The notes: generated by a model not told the origin, from the sequence alone. Counted from the stretch's first letter, positions 1 to 15,224 are shown. The stretch is DNA of 64,000 bases from Vogesella alkaliphila (GCF_014652475.1 NZ_BMYW01000002.1:381076-445075); one strand, 5' to 3'. Program-made: numbers and translations.

Positions 1-334
1 CATCCAGCGGGGCAAAGGTTGATAAGGCACTCTGAAACAACTCCTGGCCAAATACCGGCAACTCCACTCCGGAAACCCGTTTGGCAAAATCAGCAAACGA
101 GCTCTTCTGACGAGCAATAACCTCCACTGGGCTCAATTGAGGAGTTTTTTGGGGTTGCTGCTTGTTTACCTGAACCTCTGGAATAGACAAAACGGGCAAA
201 CCTTGCTCACCACCTACTGCCGCCACTACCTGAGGATTTGTTACGGCCTGTTGAGCCGCTAGCACGGGCTGAACCAGTAACAGTCCGGCGGAACCTGCAA
301 TCAGCCACTTTCTGGCAAACCGTTGTTGGCGCAT
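1..334 (-). CDS. SLBB-type polysaccharide export protein, N-terminus only (runs off the window)
   Basis: Reading the minus strand from the ATG at 334 gives 111 codons open to the window edge. The protein starts with a signal peptide (MRQQRFARKWLIAGSAGLLL then an ALA-type cleavage region), a Pro/Gln-rich spacer, then a segment with FADFAKRVSGVELPVFGQEL and STFAPLD. From family knowledge this segment precedes the polysaccharide-export and SLBB domains of Wza/KpsD-like outer-membrane export proteins ('xxLPxFGxxLF...STFAPxD'). A Shine-Dalgarno-like purine run is weak. It lies 42 bp downstream of the YjbH-PAP2 gene on the same strand, so all three genes at this edge probably form one exopolysaccharide operon. 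The export assignment rests on the N-terminus alone because the diagnostic domains are outside the window. Confidence 0.7.
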   Translation of the reverse strand, partial: MRQQRFARKWLIAGSAGLLLVQPVLAAQQAVTNPQVVAAVGGEQGLPVLSIPEVQVNKQQPQKTPQLSPVEVIARQKSSFADFAKRVSGVELPVFGQELFQSALSTFAPLD

Positions 335-376
335 CTGTAAACCTTGTCGAAAATAAAATAAACAAATAATTGCCGA

Positions 377-3205
377 TCAATAACGGGCGTTAATAGTCAC
401 CCCAGCCTTACTCCGACCAAAATCAAATACGGTCTGGTAACGACTATTTTGATGCTGTGCCGTCCACAGCCATTGACCCACTACATGGCCTAGCAAACCA
501 CCGGCCACAGTGTCAGAGAGCCAGTGCTTTCTACCGGCTGTACGCCCCAAGGCGGCGGCGGTTGCGACCCCATACAACCATGGTGCATCGTATTCGCTGG
601 CAAACGGCGTCAGTGTCGCAAAAGTGATAGCAGCATGATTGGAAGGAAAAGAACTGTCCTGACGAGATTTACTACCAGAAATACGCCCCCAGTAGCCATT
701 ATCACCTTCTGGCCGACTACGTCCGACGGCCTGCTTCAACAGCATGCTACTCGCACCAGCTGCTAACGCCGATTGCAGGCTGATGAAGCTAGTATTTTGC
801 AAGCGTTCATCCCCCAAGGCCAAAGCCATGCCGACACCACCTACGGCAAGCCATGGAGCCGCGTTACCAAAGCTGTTCCACGCTTTGAATCCTCGGTTGT
901 CCTGACGTTGACTAATCAGGCTATCCCATCTTTTATCGCTCAGTGAAGCCAGGGCAATCGCCCCGCCAGCCAACAGCCCACCTTTGACCAATGGAGGCAG
1001 CTCGGGAAAGACCCGAGCCGAATCCTCCAGCCGCAACTTGATATTGGGCCACGGCGTAAAGCGCTCGATGGGCTGATCCACTTCCGGCCGTCCACTCTCG
1101 GAGGAGTGTTCAGCAAAGTTGCCAAGGCCATCGAAGGCTTGGACTTGCTCTCGGTCATCCTCGATCAAACCGTACAAATCTCCCGGACTTGCCACCATTT
1201 GCCCTACATCGCGAGTCCATGGCGAGATCGAAAAACTGCCTTTCGAACGCGAATCGACAGTCAGCATCGAATCGAGAGGAATCGAAATAAAAATCCCTTT
1301 GTCGTTATAGGGAGAAGAAGGGGTTCCCGGACTAGTAATATCTTTACCATCCGTGCGGGTATACCAAGCTCCGATTTCCACATTGGAGCGAAAGCGGCGC
1401 TTGAACTCCAGACGAATCCCGTTATCCTTGGCCAAAAAGCGCCCTGCGCGAGCCGTGGCGGTTACACCATATGGCAGTCTATAGTGTAACGAGGCTAGGG
1501 AAGTGATAGTTTGGTAATCCCTCATACCGAACCATCCCTTGAAATCTCGTTGCCGAACCGCATCCATGCTGATGTCTGCCGCCCAGCGCAAACCAGACGG
1601 GGCAAATAAAAGCTGCCCCCCCGCCCCTGCAAACATTTCTTCATAGAGGCCGACCGAGGCACGGGCATACCAATCGGGGGCAGGCTTGTAGTACTGATTG
1701 AGCACAGCCTTGAACAATTTGACCTTGCCGCCACGTTTGTATTCGGCGACGTCTGAGCGGACATGCGGCAACAAGCTGTTTGAGGATTGTTTTACATCGC
1801 TGACATCTTCCAGCACCGTTGCGCCCACGCTGGTATTCAAGTAAAGCCCCTCGCCCAACCGCCGATCGATATTACTGGCCATGCTGAGGTCGTAATGCAG
1901 GGCGCCACTAGGGTCGTTGAAGTAGAAGCCCAGTTTTGGAGCAATCTTGAATCGGTTAAGCAGCGAATCCTGTTTCCGTAATTGCACGATGTCCCCATCT
2001 TCCGATAGCAAGACGGAGAGATTAGCTTCTTCGGACAGTCCTGTTGCCAGGGAGGCATTGTCGTGACCATGCTCGATTCGATCCTGAGGCCCTCCGGATC
2101 GGACAAGGACGAATTCGTTAAACCGTTCGCGGTGGATCTTGCCAGCCAGATAGTCACGCAAGGTAGCCATATCGAAGAACTCGTAGGTGGCCACAGGTAG
2201 ATCAAGCTCGGTATAGGTGACCTTGATGGTGCGCGTTTCTAGCGGTGCAAAGTAGAGCGCGGTGCGTACCGCACGTCCAACAGCACGCCCCACCTCGGAA
2301 ATACGGCTATTACCCAGATTCAATATGAGTGTGCCACGGCGATACGCCATGCTAACCAAAGTGTAGTTCTGTTTTTGCAAAGCTTGTTGCAATGCTTTTG
2401 CGTGCTCTGGATTCGAGCGCCACTCCTCCCCAGTAGGACGAACTGGAAGCTCGGAGGGTGCGTAATAGCCCGGTTCAGATATCTTGGGAACAAACTCGCG
2501 CTCATTGAGTGGAATGTTCACCATGGCATTGAGGCTGCTATGGCTTTGCTGGTACGCAGCCTGCATGGATAGCCAGCCCCAGCGGTACTCCACCCCCGTC
2601 TTGAGACCTGCCTTGCGCCCGCGAGCAAAGGTCTCGCTGGCACGAAAATCTTCTTGATAATTGTTGGCATCGTACTCTGCCAGCAGAGACCAGTTGCGAT
2701 GCTGGGAAGGTGTCCAGCGAGCTCCGGCGAAGTGACCGTCTATACGATTTTTGCCATAACCCACCGTGGCTTCCACATCCCCCAGCTGTTTACTGGCGGC
2801 GATGTACTCTCCACGAAACAGGCCAGTACCAAACAAATCGGTACGGCCGACAGCAATGGCGGGGAAATAGTCACTCTCGGGTAACAGTTGGAGCTTGACA
2901 TCAAATACCTTGTCTTTATAGCGACCATAATCACCACCGTACTCCGGATTATCAAACCCGCTGATACCCGCGATCCCGACATAGCGCGCCGTCCCCTGCA
3001 AGGCGGGCAGCAATGTTGCCGACGTCCAGAGTGAGCTATAGGGCTTGTCGAAGCTATAGCCAATACTCCATGTCCCATCCGCGCCAACATATGCGTTAGG
3101 CATATTAATATAGCCCTCTTGGCCCGAAAGGTTGGAAGCGCCAAACGCAAGGCTACAGACCAGAAATGGGGAACTACGACAAAACAGGACAAGAAATTTT
3201 GACAC
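377..3205 (-). CDS. YjbH-family outer-membrane protein fused to a C-terminal PAP2 phosphatase domain
   Basis: The 942-residue product begins with a signal-peptide-like stretch and then NLSGQEGYINMPNAY, the typical start of mature YjbH/GfcD (DUF940) proteins, predicted outer-membrane beta-barrels of exopolysaccharide operons. Alternating short beta-type segments run to about residue 720. From about 740 the protein changes to hydrophobic helices with all three PAP2 signatures: K824-x6-R-P832, PSNHA at 854-858 and R888-x5-H894-x3-D898. PAP2 enzymes dephosphorylate lipid phosphates such as undecaprenyl pyrophosphate, so a link to lipid-carrier recycling is possible but inferred; an acid phosphatase role is equally open. 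Plain YjbH proteins are around 700 residues and lack this domain. The start is GTG with no clear ribosome site, and a nearby alternative start cannot be excluded. Confidence 0.82.
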   Translation of the reverse strand: MSKFLVLFCRSSPFLVCSLAFGASNLSGQEGYINMPNAYVGADGTWSIGYSFDKPYSSLWTSATLLPALQGTARYVGIAGISGFDNPEYGGDYGRYKDKVFDVKLQLLPESDYFPAIAVGRTDLFGTGLFRGEYIAASKQLGDVEATVGYGKNRIDGHFAGARWTPSQHRNWSLLAEYDANNYQEDFRASETFARGRKAGLKTGVEYRWGWLSMQAAYQQSHSSLNAMVNIPLNEREFVPKISEPGYYAPSELPVRPTGEEWRSNPEHAKALQQALQKQNYTLVSMAYRRGTLILNLGNSRISEVGRAVGRAVRTALYFAPLETRTIKVTYTELDLPVATYEFFDMATLRDYLAGKIHRERFNEFVLVRSGGPQDRIEHGHDNASLATGLSEEANLSVLLSEDGDIVQLRKQDSLLNRFKIAPKLGFYFNDPSGALHYDLSMASNIDRRLGEGLYLNTSVGATVLEDVSDVKQSSNSLLPHVRSDVAEYKRGGKVKLFKAVLNQYYKPAPDWYARASVGLYEEMFAGAGGQLLFAPSGLRWAADISMDAVRQRDFKGWFGMRDYQTITSLASLHYRLPYGVTATARAGRFLAKDNGIRLEFKRRFRSNVEIGAWYTRTDGKDITSPGTPSSPYNDKGIFISIPLDSMLTVDSRSKGSFSISPWTRDVGQMVASPGDLYGLIEDDREQVQAFDGLGNFAEHSSESGRPEVDQPIERFTPWPNIKLRLEDSARVFPELPPLVKGGLLAGGAIALASLSDKRWDSLISQRQDNRGFKAWNSFGNAAPWLAVGGVGMALALGDERLQNTSFISLQSALAAGASSMLLKQAVGRSRPEGDNGYWGRISGSKSRQDSSFPSNHAAITFATLTPFASEYDAPWLYGVATAAALGRTAGRKHWLSDTVAGGLLGHVVGQWLWTAQHQNSRYQTVFDFGRSKAGVTINARY

Positions 3206-3288
3206 AGTGGGCTTTTATGATGCAAAGACAATAAAAGCCAGATGCCAAGTCAAACAGCATCTGGCTCGTCTTACAAGAGTAAGGCTGC

Positions 3289-3558
3289 TTAGTTGTGCGA
3301 GGTCGCAGAGTGGGAGGTCGACGAATCGGAATTCGACGATACCGCCACAGCAGCGGCCACAGCAGCACCGATAGCAGCGATCGTACCTACCGACAGTCCA
3401 GCGATGCCAGCAGTAGTACCCGCGGCACCAGCCGCAGCGGCAGAAGTGGTACCAGCTGCAGAAGAACCAGCCGCAGAGGTCGCCGCAGCGGGTTCAGCCG
3501 CAAAGGATTGGCCTGCGAGCAGACCAGAAATGAGAACCAACATCAGGGATTTTTTCAT
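3289..3558 (-). CDS. YjbE/GfcA-like small secreted Ala/Ser/Thr-rich protein
   Basis: An 89-residue product starting MKKSLMLVLISGLLAGQSFA, a clear Sec signal peptide, followed by a low-complexity Ala/Gly/Ser/Thr mature region with a hydrophobic Gly/Ala stretch (about residues 45-70) and a Ser/Thr/His-rich tail. The start at 3558 was chosen over an upstream one because GGAGC lies at the right distance. E. coli YjbE and GfcA have the same size, signal peptide and composition and head the yjbEFGH and gfc operons. Here the gene also precedes a YjbH homologue, so the assignment rests mainly on context and composition. Its biochemical role is not known. Confidence 0.65.
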   Translation of the reverse strand: MKKSLMLVLISGLLAGQSFAAEPAAATSAAGSSAAGTTSAAAAGAAGTTAGIAGLSVGTIAAIGAAVAAAVAVSSNSDSSTSHSATSHN

Positions 3559-3772
3559 CTTAAAAGCTCCGTTTCTTGCAGACACTGAATACTAGACATG
3601 GTCAAGACCAGACTAACAACCCCCATTTTAAGCAAAATCAGGGAGTTATAGTATAGTCAACGTCATATTACACGAAAATTATAGGCAAATTAAATACTAC
3701 TCTTTAATGGCCTTGCAGGATACATTGAGCAATACCAATTTTACCCCCTGCCCTAACCCATAATAACTCAGC

Positions 3773-3794
3773 AAAAAACCCGTCTAACGACGGG
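3773..3794 (-). terminator. Rho-independent terminator of gltD
   Basis: On the minus strand a CCCGTC/GACGGG stem with a GTTA loop is followed by six T. It lies about 30 bp after the gltD stop and closes the gltBD operon. Confidence 0.85.
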
Positions 3795-3824
3795 TCTCCA
3801 AACAAAATAGAACAACTTCTTGGC

Positions 3825-9766
<5,942 letters not shown>

Positions 9767-9867
9767 TCTAGGTCCCTGATTATAATGTGTAGCGAATGGA
9801 TTGATTCTAAGGTCAAGATAGCTGACCTGCAACCGCTTTTTGTGCGACGCATTATCAACATAAAATC

Positions 9868-9908
9868 AACAACTTGCGTTGTTTTTATGCAAAAAAAATA
9901 CAACGCAA
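9868..9908. promoter_or_regulatory. Nested inverted repeats in the gltB upstream region
   Basis: TTGCGTTGT (9874-9882) pairs with ACAACGCAA (9900-9908) across 17 AT-rich bases. AACAAC (9868-9873) and GTTGTT (9878-9883) form a second, overlapping small palindrome. The region is AT-rich and lies about 100 bp upstream of gltB, a plausible place for an operator or promoter. No regulator is identified. Confidence 0.4.
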
Positions 9909-10020
9909 ACACCACAAAAGTTTATGTTTAAGAGACATCAACATTCAAAAACACGACCAGAACAAGCCACGTCTGACACCCTACAAACTACTGTGTAATG
10001 TATACAAAACAGGATAGGCA

Positions 10021-11502
10021 ATGAGCATGCGCGACGGTCGCCCCGCCCCCACCACCAGCCTGTTCCGCCAGCTGGCCGAACAGGCACTGGCGCGCTCGGC
10101 CGGCGCCCCGCTGGTGGCCGGCAACCGCGTCGAACTGCTGTTCGACGCCGCGGCCAACTTTGCCGCCTGGCTGGACGCCATCGCTCAGGCCGAGCACTGC
10201 ATCCTGGTCGAGATGTACCTGTTCGCCGACGACGACTTCGGCCGCCGGCTGCGCGGCGCGCTGCAGGACAAGGCACGGCAAGGCGTCAGGGTGTACCTGC
10301 TCTACGACTGGCTGGGCTGCTGGCGCGAACACTACCGCGGCTTTTTCAAGCCGCTGCAGCAGGCCGGTGCCGAGGTGCGGGTGTGGCAGCCGCCGTCCTT
10401 CGGCAAGGGCTTGCGCCTGCTGGGCCGCGATCACCGCAAGCTGATCGTGGTCGACGGCCACACCGCCTTCATCGGCGGGCTGTGCGCCAGCTCGCGCTGG
10501 AAGGACTGGCGCGATACCGGGCTGCGGCTGCAGGGGCCGCTGCTGGACGATGCCGTCACCGCCTTTGCCGACAGCTGGCAGCACGCCGGCGACGGCGCGC
10601 TACCGGCCGTCGTCACCGACCGCAGCAGCCACGGCGAGGTCGCCGCGCGCCTGATCGCCACCACCCCGGCCACCGCCAACCTGATGCGGCTGGATCTGCT
10701 GATCGCCGGCTTTGCGCGGCGGCGGCTGTGGCTGACCGACGCCTACTTCATGGGCACCAGCACCTACCTCACCGCCTTGCAGCAGGCGGCGCGCGACGGC
10801 GTCGACGTGCGCCTCTTGGTGCCGCGCGCCAGCGACATCGGCTGGATCGCCACCGTGTCGCGCACGCTGTACCGGCCACTGCTCAGCGCCGGAGTGCGGG
10901 TGTTCGAGTGGGACGGCACCATGATCCACGCCAAGACCGCGGTCGCCGACAGCCGCTGGGCGCGCATCGGCTCCACCAATCTCAACGTCTCCAGCTGGCT
11001 GGCCAACCGCGAGCTGGACCTGGCGATCGAGGACGAGGCGCTGGCGCGGCAGATGGAAACCCGCTTCCTGCACGACCTGGACCACGCCACCGAGATCGTG
11101 CTCAGCGGCCAGCACCTGCGCCCGGCGCTGAAACACGCGCGCGGCGCGCGGCGGCGTCTGCCGGTGCGGCAGCAGGCGGTGGTCGGGGCTGCCGCCGCCG
11201 CGCGCCAGGCGCTGCGCATCGGCGATGCCGTCGGCGCCGCGGTGCGCGGCACCCGCAGCGTGGAGCAGAGCGAGGCCGCCTCCTTCCTCAGCATCGCGCT
11301 GACCCTGCTGGGCCTCGCGCTGCTGGTGCTGCTGTTTCCTTGGCTGGCGGCGCTGCCGCTGGCGCTGCTGCTCGGTTTTGCCGGCGTCTCGGTGCTGCTG
11401 CGCGCCGCCACGCTGTACCGCCGCCGCTGGCAAAAAAAACAACACTCCGCCGCCCCCGCCAGGCCGGACAAGCCGCCGCCGGACGATGATGTTAAGCCTT
11501 GA
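10021..11502 (+). CDS. Cardiolipin synthase, ClsB-like (phospholipase D superfamily)
   Basis: A 493-residue PLD-superfamily protein with two HKD motifs: HRKLIVVDG near residue 140 and HAKTAVADSRWARIGSTN near residue 300. Such enzymes join phospholipid head groups at the inner membrane to make cardiolipin. It lacks the N-terminal membrane helices of ClsA, as ClsB does. It carries instead a C-terminal hydrophobic segment (ALTLLGLALLVLLFPWLA... to about residue 460) and a basic, Pro-rich tail. AGGATAGG precedes the ATG. The tail arrangement is common in betaproteobacterial ClsB-like proteins; substrate preference cannot be read from the sequence. Confidence 0.85.
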   Translation: MSMRDGRPAPTTSLFRQLAEQALARSAGAPLVAGNRVELLFDAAANFAAWLDAIAQAEHCILVEMYLFADDDFGRRLRGALQDKARQGVRVYLLYDWLGCWREHYRGFFKPLQQAGAEVRVWQPPSFGKGLRLLGRDHRKLIVVDGHTAFIGGLCASSRWKDWRDTGLRLQGPLLDDAVTAFADSWQHAGDGALPAVVTDRSSHGEVAARLIATTPATANLMRLDLLIAGFARRRLWLTDAYFMGTSTYLTALQQAARDGVDVRLLVPRASDIGWIATVSRTLYRPLLSAGVRVFEWDGTMIHAKTAVADSRWARIGSTNLNVSSWLANRELDLAIEDEALARQMETRFLHDLDHATEIVLSGQHLRPALKHARGARRRLPVRQQAVVGAAAAARQALRIGDAVGAAVRGTRSVEQSEAASFLSIALTLLGLALLVLLFPWLAALPLALLLGFAGVSVLLRAATLYRRRWQKKQHSAAPARPDKPPPDDDVKP

Positions 11503-12038
11503 TTTTGCGATCATCCGCCGCGCCCCGGCCGGCCTTGCCCGGAGTCGTATTACGACGAAATGACAGCGGCGGCGGGGGCGTGATACTGCTGTGCAACATC
11601 TGCACCGCCATTGCCGCTACAATGCGCGCTTTCTTGGGTTATTCGAAGGTGTTTTCCGTTGCGGCCAACCTTGCGGGGCCACCCGGACGACAACACCCTA
11701 AGCCGGCAGACGTGAAGGCAAAGCAAGGCTTTGCCCAGTGCGGACCGCGGTGCAAAGCGCCCCTTTGCTCCGGCCTTGCGCCCGATTTCCATCGTGGCGG
11801 CAAGACGGAAAAACCACGCGCCTCAAGGCCAGCCATCCAGGGCGGCGGCATCACGTCGTACGTACAGAACTGTGCCCCAACGCGCACCGAGTGACACTTC
11901 CGGCCATGCCGCGAAGGCCGTAACAGGCGTTACAGGTGCCCGGGACTCCTCCTGCCCACGCGGGAAGCCCAAGCCTTCGTCTGCAGCCGCCTTGCGCATC
12001 ACGGCAGTGTCCGAGTTAAAGCAACTAAGGACTCAGGT
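11503..12038 (+). other. 536-bp intergenic region upstream of the decarboxylase
   Basis: No convincing gene was found. A 131-codon open frame here (11499-11894) has no family resemblance and a Pro/Arg-rich composition typical of chance frames. The region holds one copy of the repeated word (11661-11669) and a 13-bp palindrome GTCGTATTACGAC (11544-11556). It should also hold the decarboxylase promoter and possibly a long leader. Confidence 0.5.
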
Positions 12039-14297
12039 ATGCGTTTTCACTTCCCGATCGTCATCATCGACGAAGATTTCCGTAGCGAGAACACCAGCGG
12101 CTCCGGCATCCGCGAGCTGGCCAACGCCATCCAGGCCGAAGGCATGGACGTGATCGGCTACACCAGCTACGGCGACCTGACTTCGTTCGCGCAGCAGCAA
12201 AGCCGCGCCGCCGGCTTCATCCTGTCGATCGACGACGAGGAATTCCAGACCGACGAGGATGCCACCTCGGCACTGGGCGGCCTGTACGGCTTTGTCGCCG
12301 AAATCCGCCGCCGCAACCCGGATATCCCGGTCTACCTGTACGGCGAGACGCGCACCGCGCGCCACATCCCCAACGACATCCTGCGCGAGCTGCACGGCTT
12401 CATCCACATGCACGAGGACACGCCGGAGTTCGTGGCACGCCACATCATCCGCGAGGCCAAGAGCTACCTCGACACCCTGGCGCCGCCGTTCTTCCGCGCG
12501 CTGGTCAACTACGCGCAGGACGGCTCCTACTCCTGGCACTGCCCCGGCCACTCCGGCGGCGTGGCCTTCCTGAAATCGCCGGTCGGCCAGATGTTCCACC
12601 AGTTCTTCGGCGAGAACATGCTGCGCGCCGACGTGTGCAACGCGGTGGAAGAACTGGGTCAGCTGCTGGACCACACCGGCCCGGTGGCGGCCTCGGAACG
12701 CAACGCAGCGCGCATCTTCAGCTCCGACCACTGCTTCTTCGTCACCAACGGCACCTCGACCTCGAACAAGATCGTATGGCACAGCACCGTCGCCGCCGGC
12801 GACATCGTGCTGGTAGACCGCAACTGCCACAAGTCCAACCTGCACGCGATCATGATGACCGGCGCCATTCCGGTGTTCCTGATGCCGACGCGCAACCACT
12901 ACGGCATCATCGGCCCGATCCCGAAGGCGGAATTCTCGCTGGACGCGATCCGCGCCAAGATCGCGGCCAACCCGTTCGCGCGCGAGGCGCTGGAAAAGAA
13001 CCCGAACGCCAAGCCGCGCATCCTGACCATCACCCAGTCCACCTACGACGGCATCATGTACAACGTCGAGGAGATCAAGGGCATTCTGGATGGCGAGGTC
13101 GACACCCTGCACTTCGACGAAGCCTGGCTGCCGCACGCCAGCTTCCACGACTTCTACGGCGACTTCCACGCCATCGGCGAGGGCCGCCCGCGCTGCAAGG
13201 AGTCGATGATCTTCTCCACCCAGTCCACGCACAAGCTGCTGGCCGGCATCTCGCAGGCGTCGCAGATCCTGGTGCAGGACCCGCAGAACCGCCAGCTGGA
13301 CACCCACAGCTTCAACGAAGCCTACCTGATGCACACCTCCACCAGCCCGCAGTACGCGATCATCGCCAGCTGCGACGTGGCGGCGGCGATGATGGAGCAG
13401 CCGGGCGGCCAGGCGCTGGTCGAGGAATCGCTGGCCGAGGCGCTGGAATTCCGCCGCTCGATGCGCAAGGTGGACGAGGAGTACGGCGAGGACTGGTGGT
13501 TCCGCGTGTGGGGCCCGGAGAAGCTGTCGGAAGACGGCATCTGCGACCCGCAGGACTGGGAACTGAAGAACGGCGAAGCCTGGCACGGCTTTGCCGGCAT
13601 CGAGGACGGCTTCAACCTGCTGGACCCGATCAAGGCCACCATCCTGACCCCGGGCCTGAACGTGGACGGCAGCTTCGAAGAGCTGGGCATCCCGGCGTCG
13701 ATGGTCACCAAGTACCTGGCCGAACACGGCGTGGTCGTGGAAAAGACCGGCCTGTACAGCTTCTTCATCATGTTCACCATCGGCATCACCAAGGGCCGCT
13801 GGAACACGCTGCTGGCCGCGCTGCAACAGTTCAAGGACGACTTCGACAAGAACCAGCCGCTGTGGCGCTGCATGCCGGACTTCGTCGCCAGCCATCCGCA
13901 GTACGAGCGCGTCGGCCTCAAGGACCTGTGCCTGAAGATCCACCGCGCCTACCACGAGCACAACGTGGCGCGGCTGACCACCGAGATCTACCTGTCGGAA
14001 ATGGTGCCGGGCATGAAGCCGTCGGACGCGTTTGCCAAGATGGCGCACCGCGAGGTCGAGCGCGTGCCGGTCGACCAGCTGGAAGGCCGTGTCACCGCGG
14101 TACTGCTGACCCCGTATCCGCCGGGCATCCCGCTGCTGATCCCGGGTGAGGTGTTCAACAAGACCATCGTCGACTACCTGCGCTTCACCGAGCAGTTCAA
14201 CCGCAGCTTCCCCGGCTTCGAGACCGACGTGCACGGCCTGATCGCCGAGGTGCGCGACGGCAAGAAGACCTACTTCGTGGACTGCGTGAAAGCCTGA
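12039..14297 (+). CDS. Biodegradative-type arginine/lysine/ornithine decarboxylase
   Basis: A 752-residue fold-type I PLP decarboxylase. The N-terminal 130 residues form the receiver-like wing domain of the large inducible Orn/Lys/Arg decarboxylases (MRFHFPIVIIDEDF...). The PLP core contains SWHCPGHSGG, the HFDEAW segment and the Schiff-base lysine in QSTHKLLAG. The C-terminal domain ends YFVDCVKA. These enzymes decarboxylate a basic amino acid in the cytoplasm, producing the polyamine and consuming a proton. Close betaproteobacterial relatives are annotated without a fixed substrate, and the motifs alone do not separate arginine from lysine or ornithine. It is a single gene with no antiporter beside it, ending in a strong hairpin. 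Confidence 0.9.
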   Translation: MRFHFPIVIIDEDFRSENTSGSGIRELANAIQAEGMDVIGYTSYGDLTSFAQQQSRAAGFILSIDDEEFQTDEDATSALGGLYGFVAEIRRRNPDIPVYLYGETRTARHIPNDILRELHGFIHMHEDTPEFVARHIIREAKSYLDTLAPPFFRALVNYAQDGSYSWHCPGHSGGVAFLKSPVGQMFHQFFGENMLRADVCNAVEELGQLLDHTGPVAASERNAARIFSSDHCFFVTNGTSTSNKIVWHSTVAAGDIVLVDRNCHKSNLHAIMMTGAIPVFLMPTRNHYGIIGPIPKAEFSLDAIRAKIAANPFAREALEKNPNAKPRILTITQSTYDGIMYNVEEIKGILDGEVDTLHFDEAWLPHASFHDFYGDFHAIGEGRPRCKESMIFSTQSTHKLLAGISQASQILVQDPQNRQLDTHSFNEAYLMHTSTSPQYAIIASCDVAAAMMEQPGGQALVEESLAEALEFRRSMRKVDEEYGEDWWFRVWGPEKLSEDGICDPQDWELKNGEAWHGFAGIEDGFNLLDPIKATILTPGLNVDGSFEELGIPASMVTKYLAEHGVVVEKTGLYSFFIMFTIGITKGRWNTLLAALQQFKDDFDKNQPLWRCMPDFVASHPQYERVGLKDLCLKIHRAYHEHNVARLTTEIYLSEMVPGMKPSDAFAKMAHREVERVPVDQLEGRVTAVLLTPYPPGIPLLIPGEVFNKTIVDYLRFTEQFNRSFPGFETDVHGLIAEVRDGKKTYFVDCVKA

Positions 14298-14316
14298 TCC
14301 CGCGCGGCAACAAAGC

Positions 14317-14353
14317 ATGCGGCCAACCTTGTGAAAGGTTGGCCGCATTTTTC
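14317..14353 (+). terminator. Rho-independent terminator made of an inverted pair of the repeated word
   Basis: A perfect 14-bp stem (ATGCGGCCAACCTT and its complement) with a GTGA loop is followed by five T. It closes the decarboxylase gene. Both arms are full copies of the window-wide word. Confidence 0.92.
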
Positions 14354-14370
14354 ATGCCCGCACGGTGGGC

Positions 14371-15126
14371 TTACTGGTAGTCGCGAAAGGCGCGGGCAAA
14401 GCTGCCGTCGCGCCGCAGCGCCTGGTAGCTGTGGCGCAGCCGCGCCAGCGTCGCCGGCGGCGTGCCGAGGCTGGCGGCCAGGTACAGCTCCATGGTCAGC
14501 GGCAAGGGCAGCAGCTGGCGGAACTGGCGGCAGTCCAGCAGCTCGCGGCGGCAGTAGGCCTGCAGGCTGCCCTCGGAAAGCGGCACCGCATCGATCCAGC
14601 CCAGCTGCAGCCGGCGCAGATTGGTTTCCATGTTGTCGGCGACGTCCAGCCCGGCGTGGCGGTTGGCGCTGACCTCGGCAAAGCCCTGTTCGCGCAGCCA
14701 CTGGCCGCGCACGTCCTGGTTGCTGATGCCGATGCGCAGCTTGCCCGCCTCCGCCAGCGTGCCGGCGTGCAACTCGCGGCGGCTCGCCAGCGCATACAGC
14801 GCCACCCGCTCCGCCCCCAGCCACCCCAGCCAGTGGAACTGCGCCTCGCGCGCCGGGGTGCGCGCCAGCGAATAGATCAGCACGTTGGGCTGGTGGCTGG
14901 CCAGCGCCATGCTGCGCGCCCACGGATAGACATGATGCTGGAACGGCAGCCCGGCATGGCGCAGCAAGCGCTCGACAAAGCGCGGCGCCGGCCCCTGCAG
15001 GCGCTGGCCGACGATGAAATTGAACGGCGGCGCGTCTTCGGTCACCACCTTGAGCATGGCCTGGGCCCCCGTCGGCAGCGACAGCAGGCAGCAACAGGCC
15101 AGCAACAGTGCATTCGCAAGCCGCAT
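14371..15126 (-). CDS. Periplasmic solute-binding protein, family 3-like
   Basis: A 251-residue product with signal peptide MRLANALLLACCCLLSLPTG. The mature part begins LKVVTEDAPPFNF, typical of the first strand of family 3 binding proteins. Later segments (RIGISNQDVRGQWL; RLQLGWIDAVPLSEGS; a C-terminal LRRDGSFARAFRDYQ) also match this fold. The start at 15126 follows GGAGGG. There is no transporter gene beside it; it is divergent from a histidine kinase. By inference it may present a ligand to that sensor rather than serve uptake. The ligand is unknown. Confidence 0.75.
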   Translation of the reverse strand: MRLANALLLACCCLLSLPTGAQAMLKVVTEDAPPFNFIVGQRLQGPAPRFVERLLRHAGLPFQHHVYPWARSMALASHQPNVLIYSLARTPAREAQFHWLGWLGAERVALYALASRRELHAGTLAEAGKLRIGISNQDVRGQWLREQGFAEVSANRHAGLDVADNMETNLRRLQLGWIDAVPLSEGSLQAYCRRELLDCRQFRQLLPLPLTMELYLAASLGTPPATLARLRHSYQALRRDGSFARAFRDYQ

Positions 15127-15224
15127 AAGCCCTCCGGAGCAGGAAAAGCCCGCATCTTGCTGCGTTGTAGCCCACCTGGGCAAGCGAAACAAGCCAGCCG
15201 CCAGCAGTGCCCGCCCGCCCCGGC

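Noticed and set aside
11499-11894. A 131-codon frame downstream of the cardiolipin synthase gene
   Set aside because: No family resemblance, Pro/Gly/Arg-rich and containing the repeated word out of its usual frame. The region is better read as intergenic.
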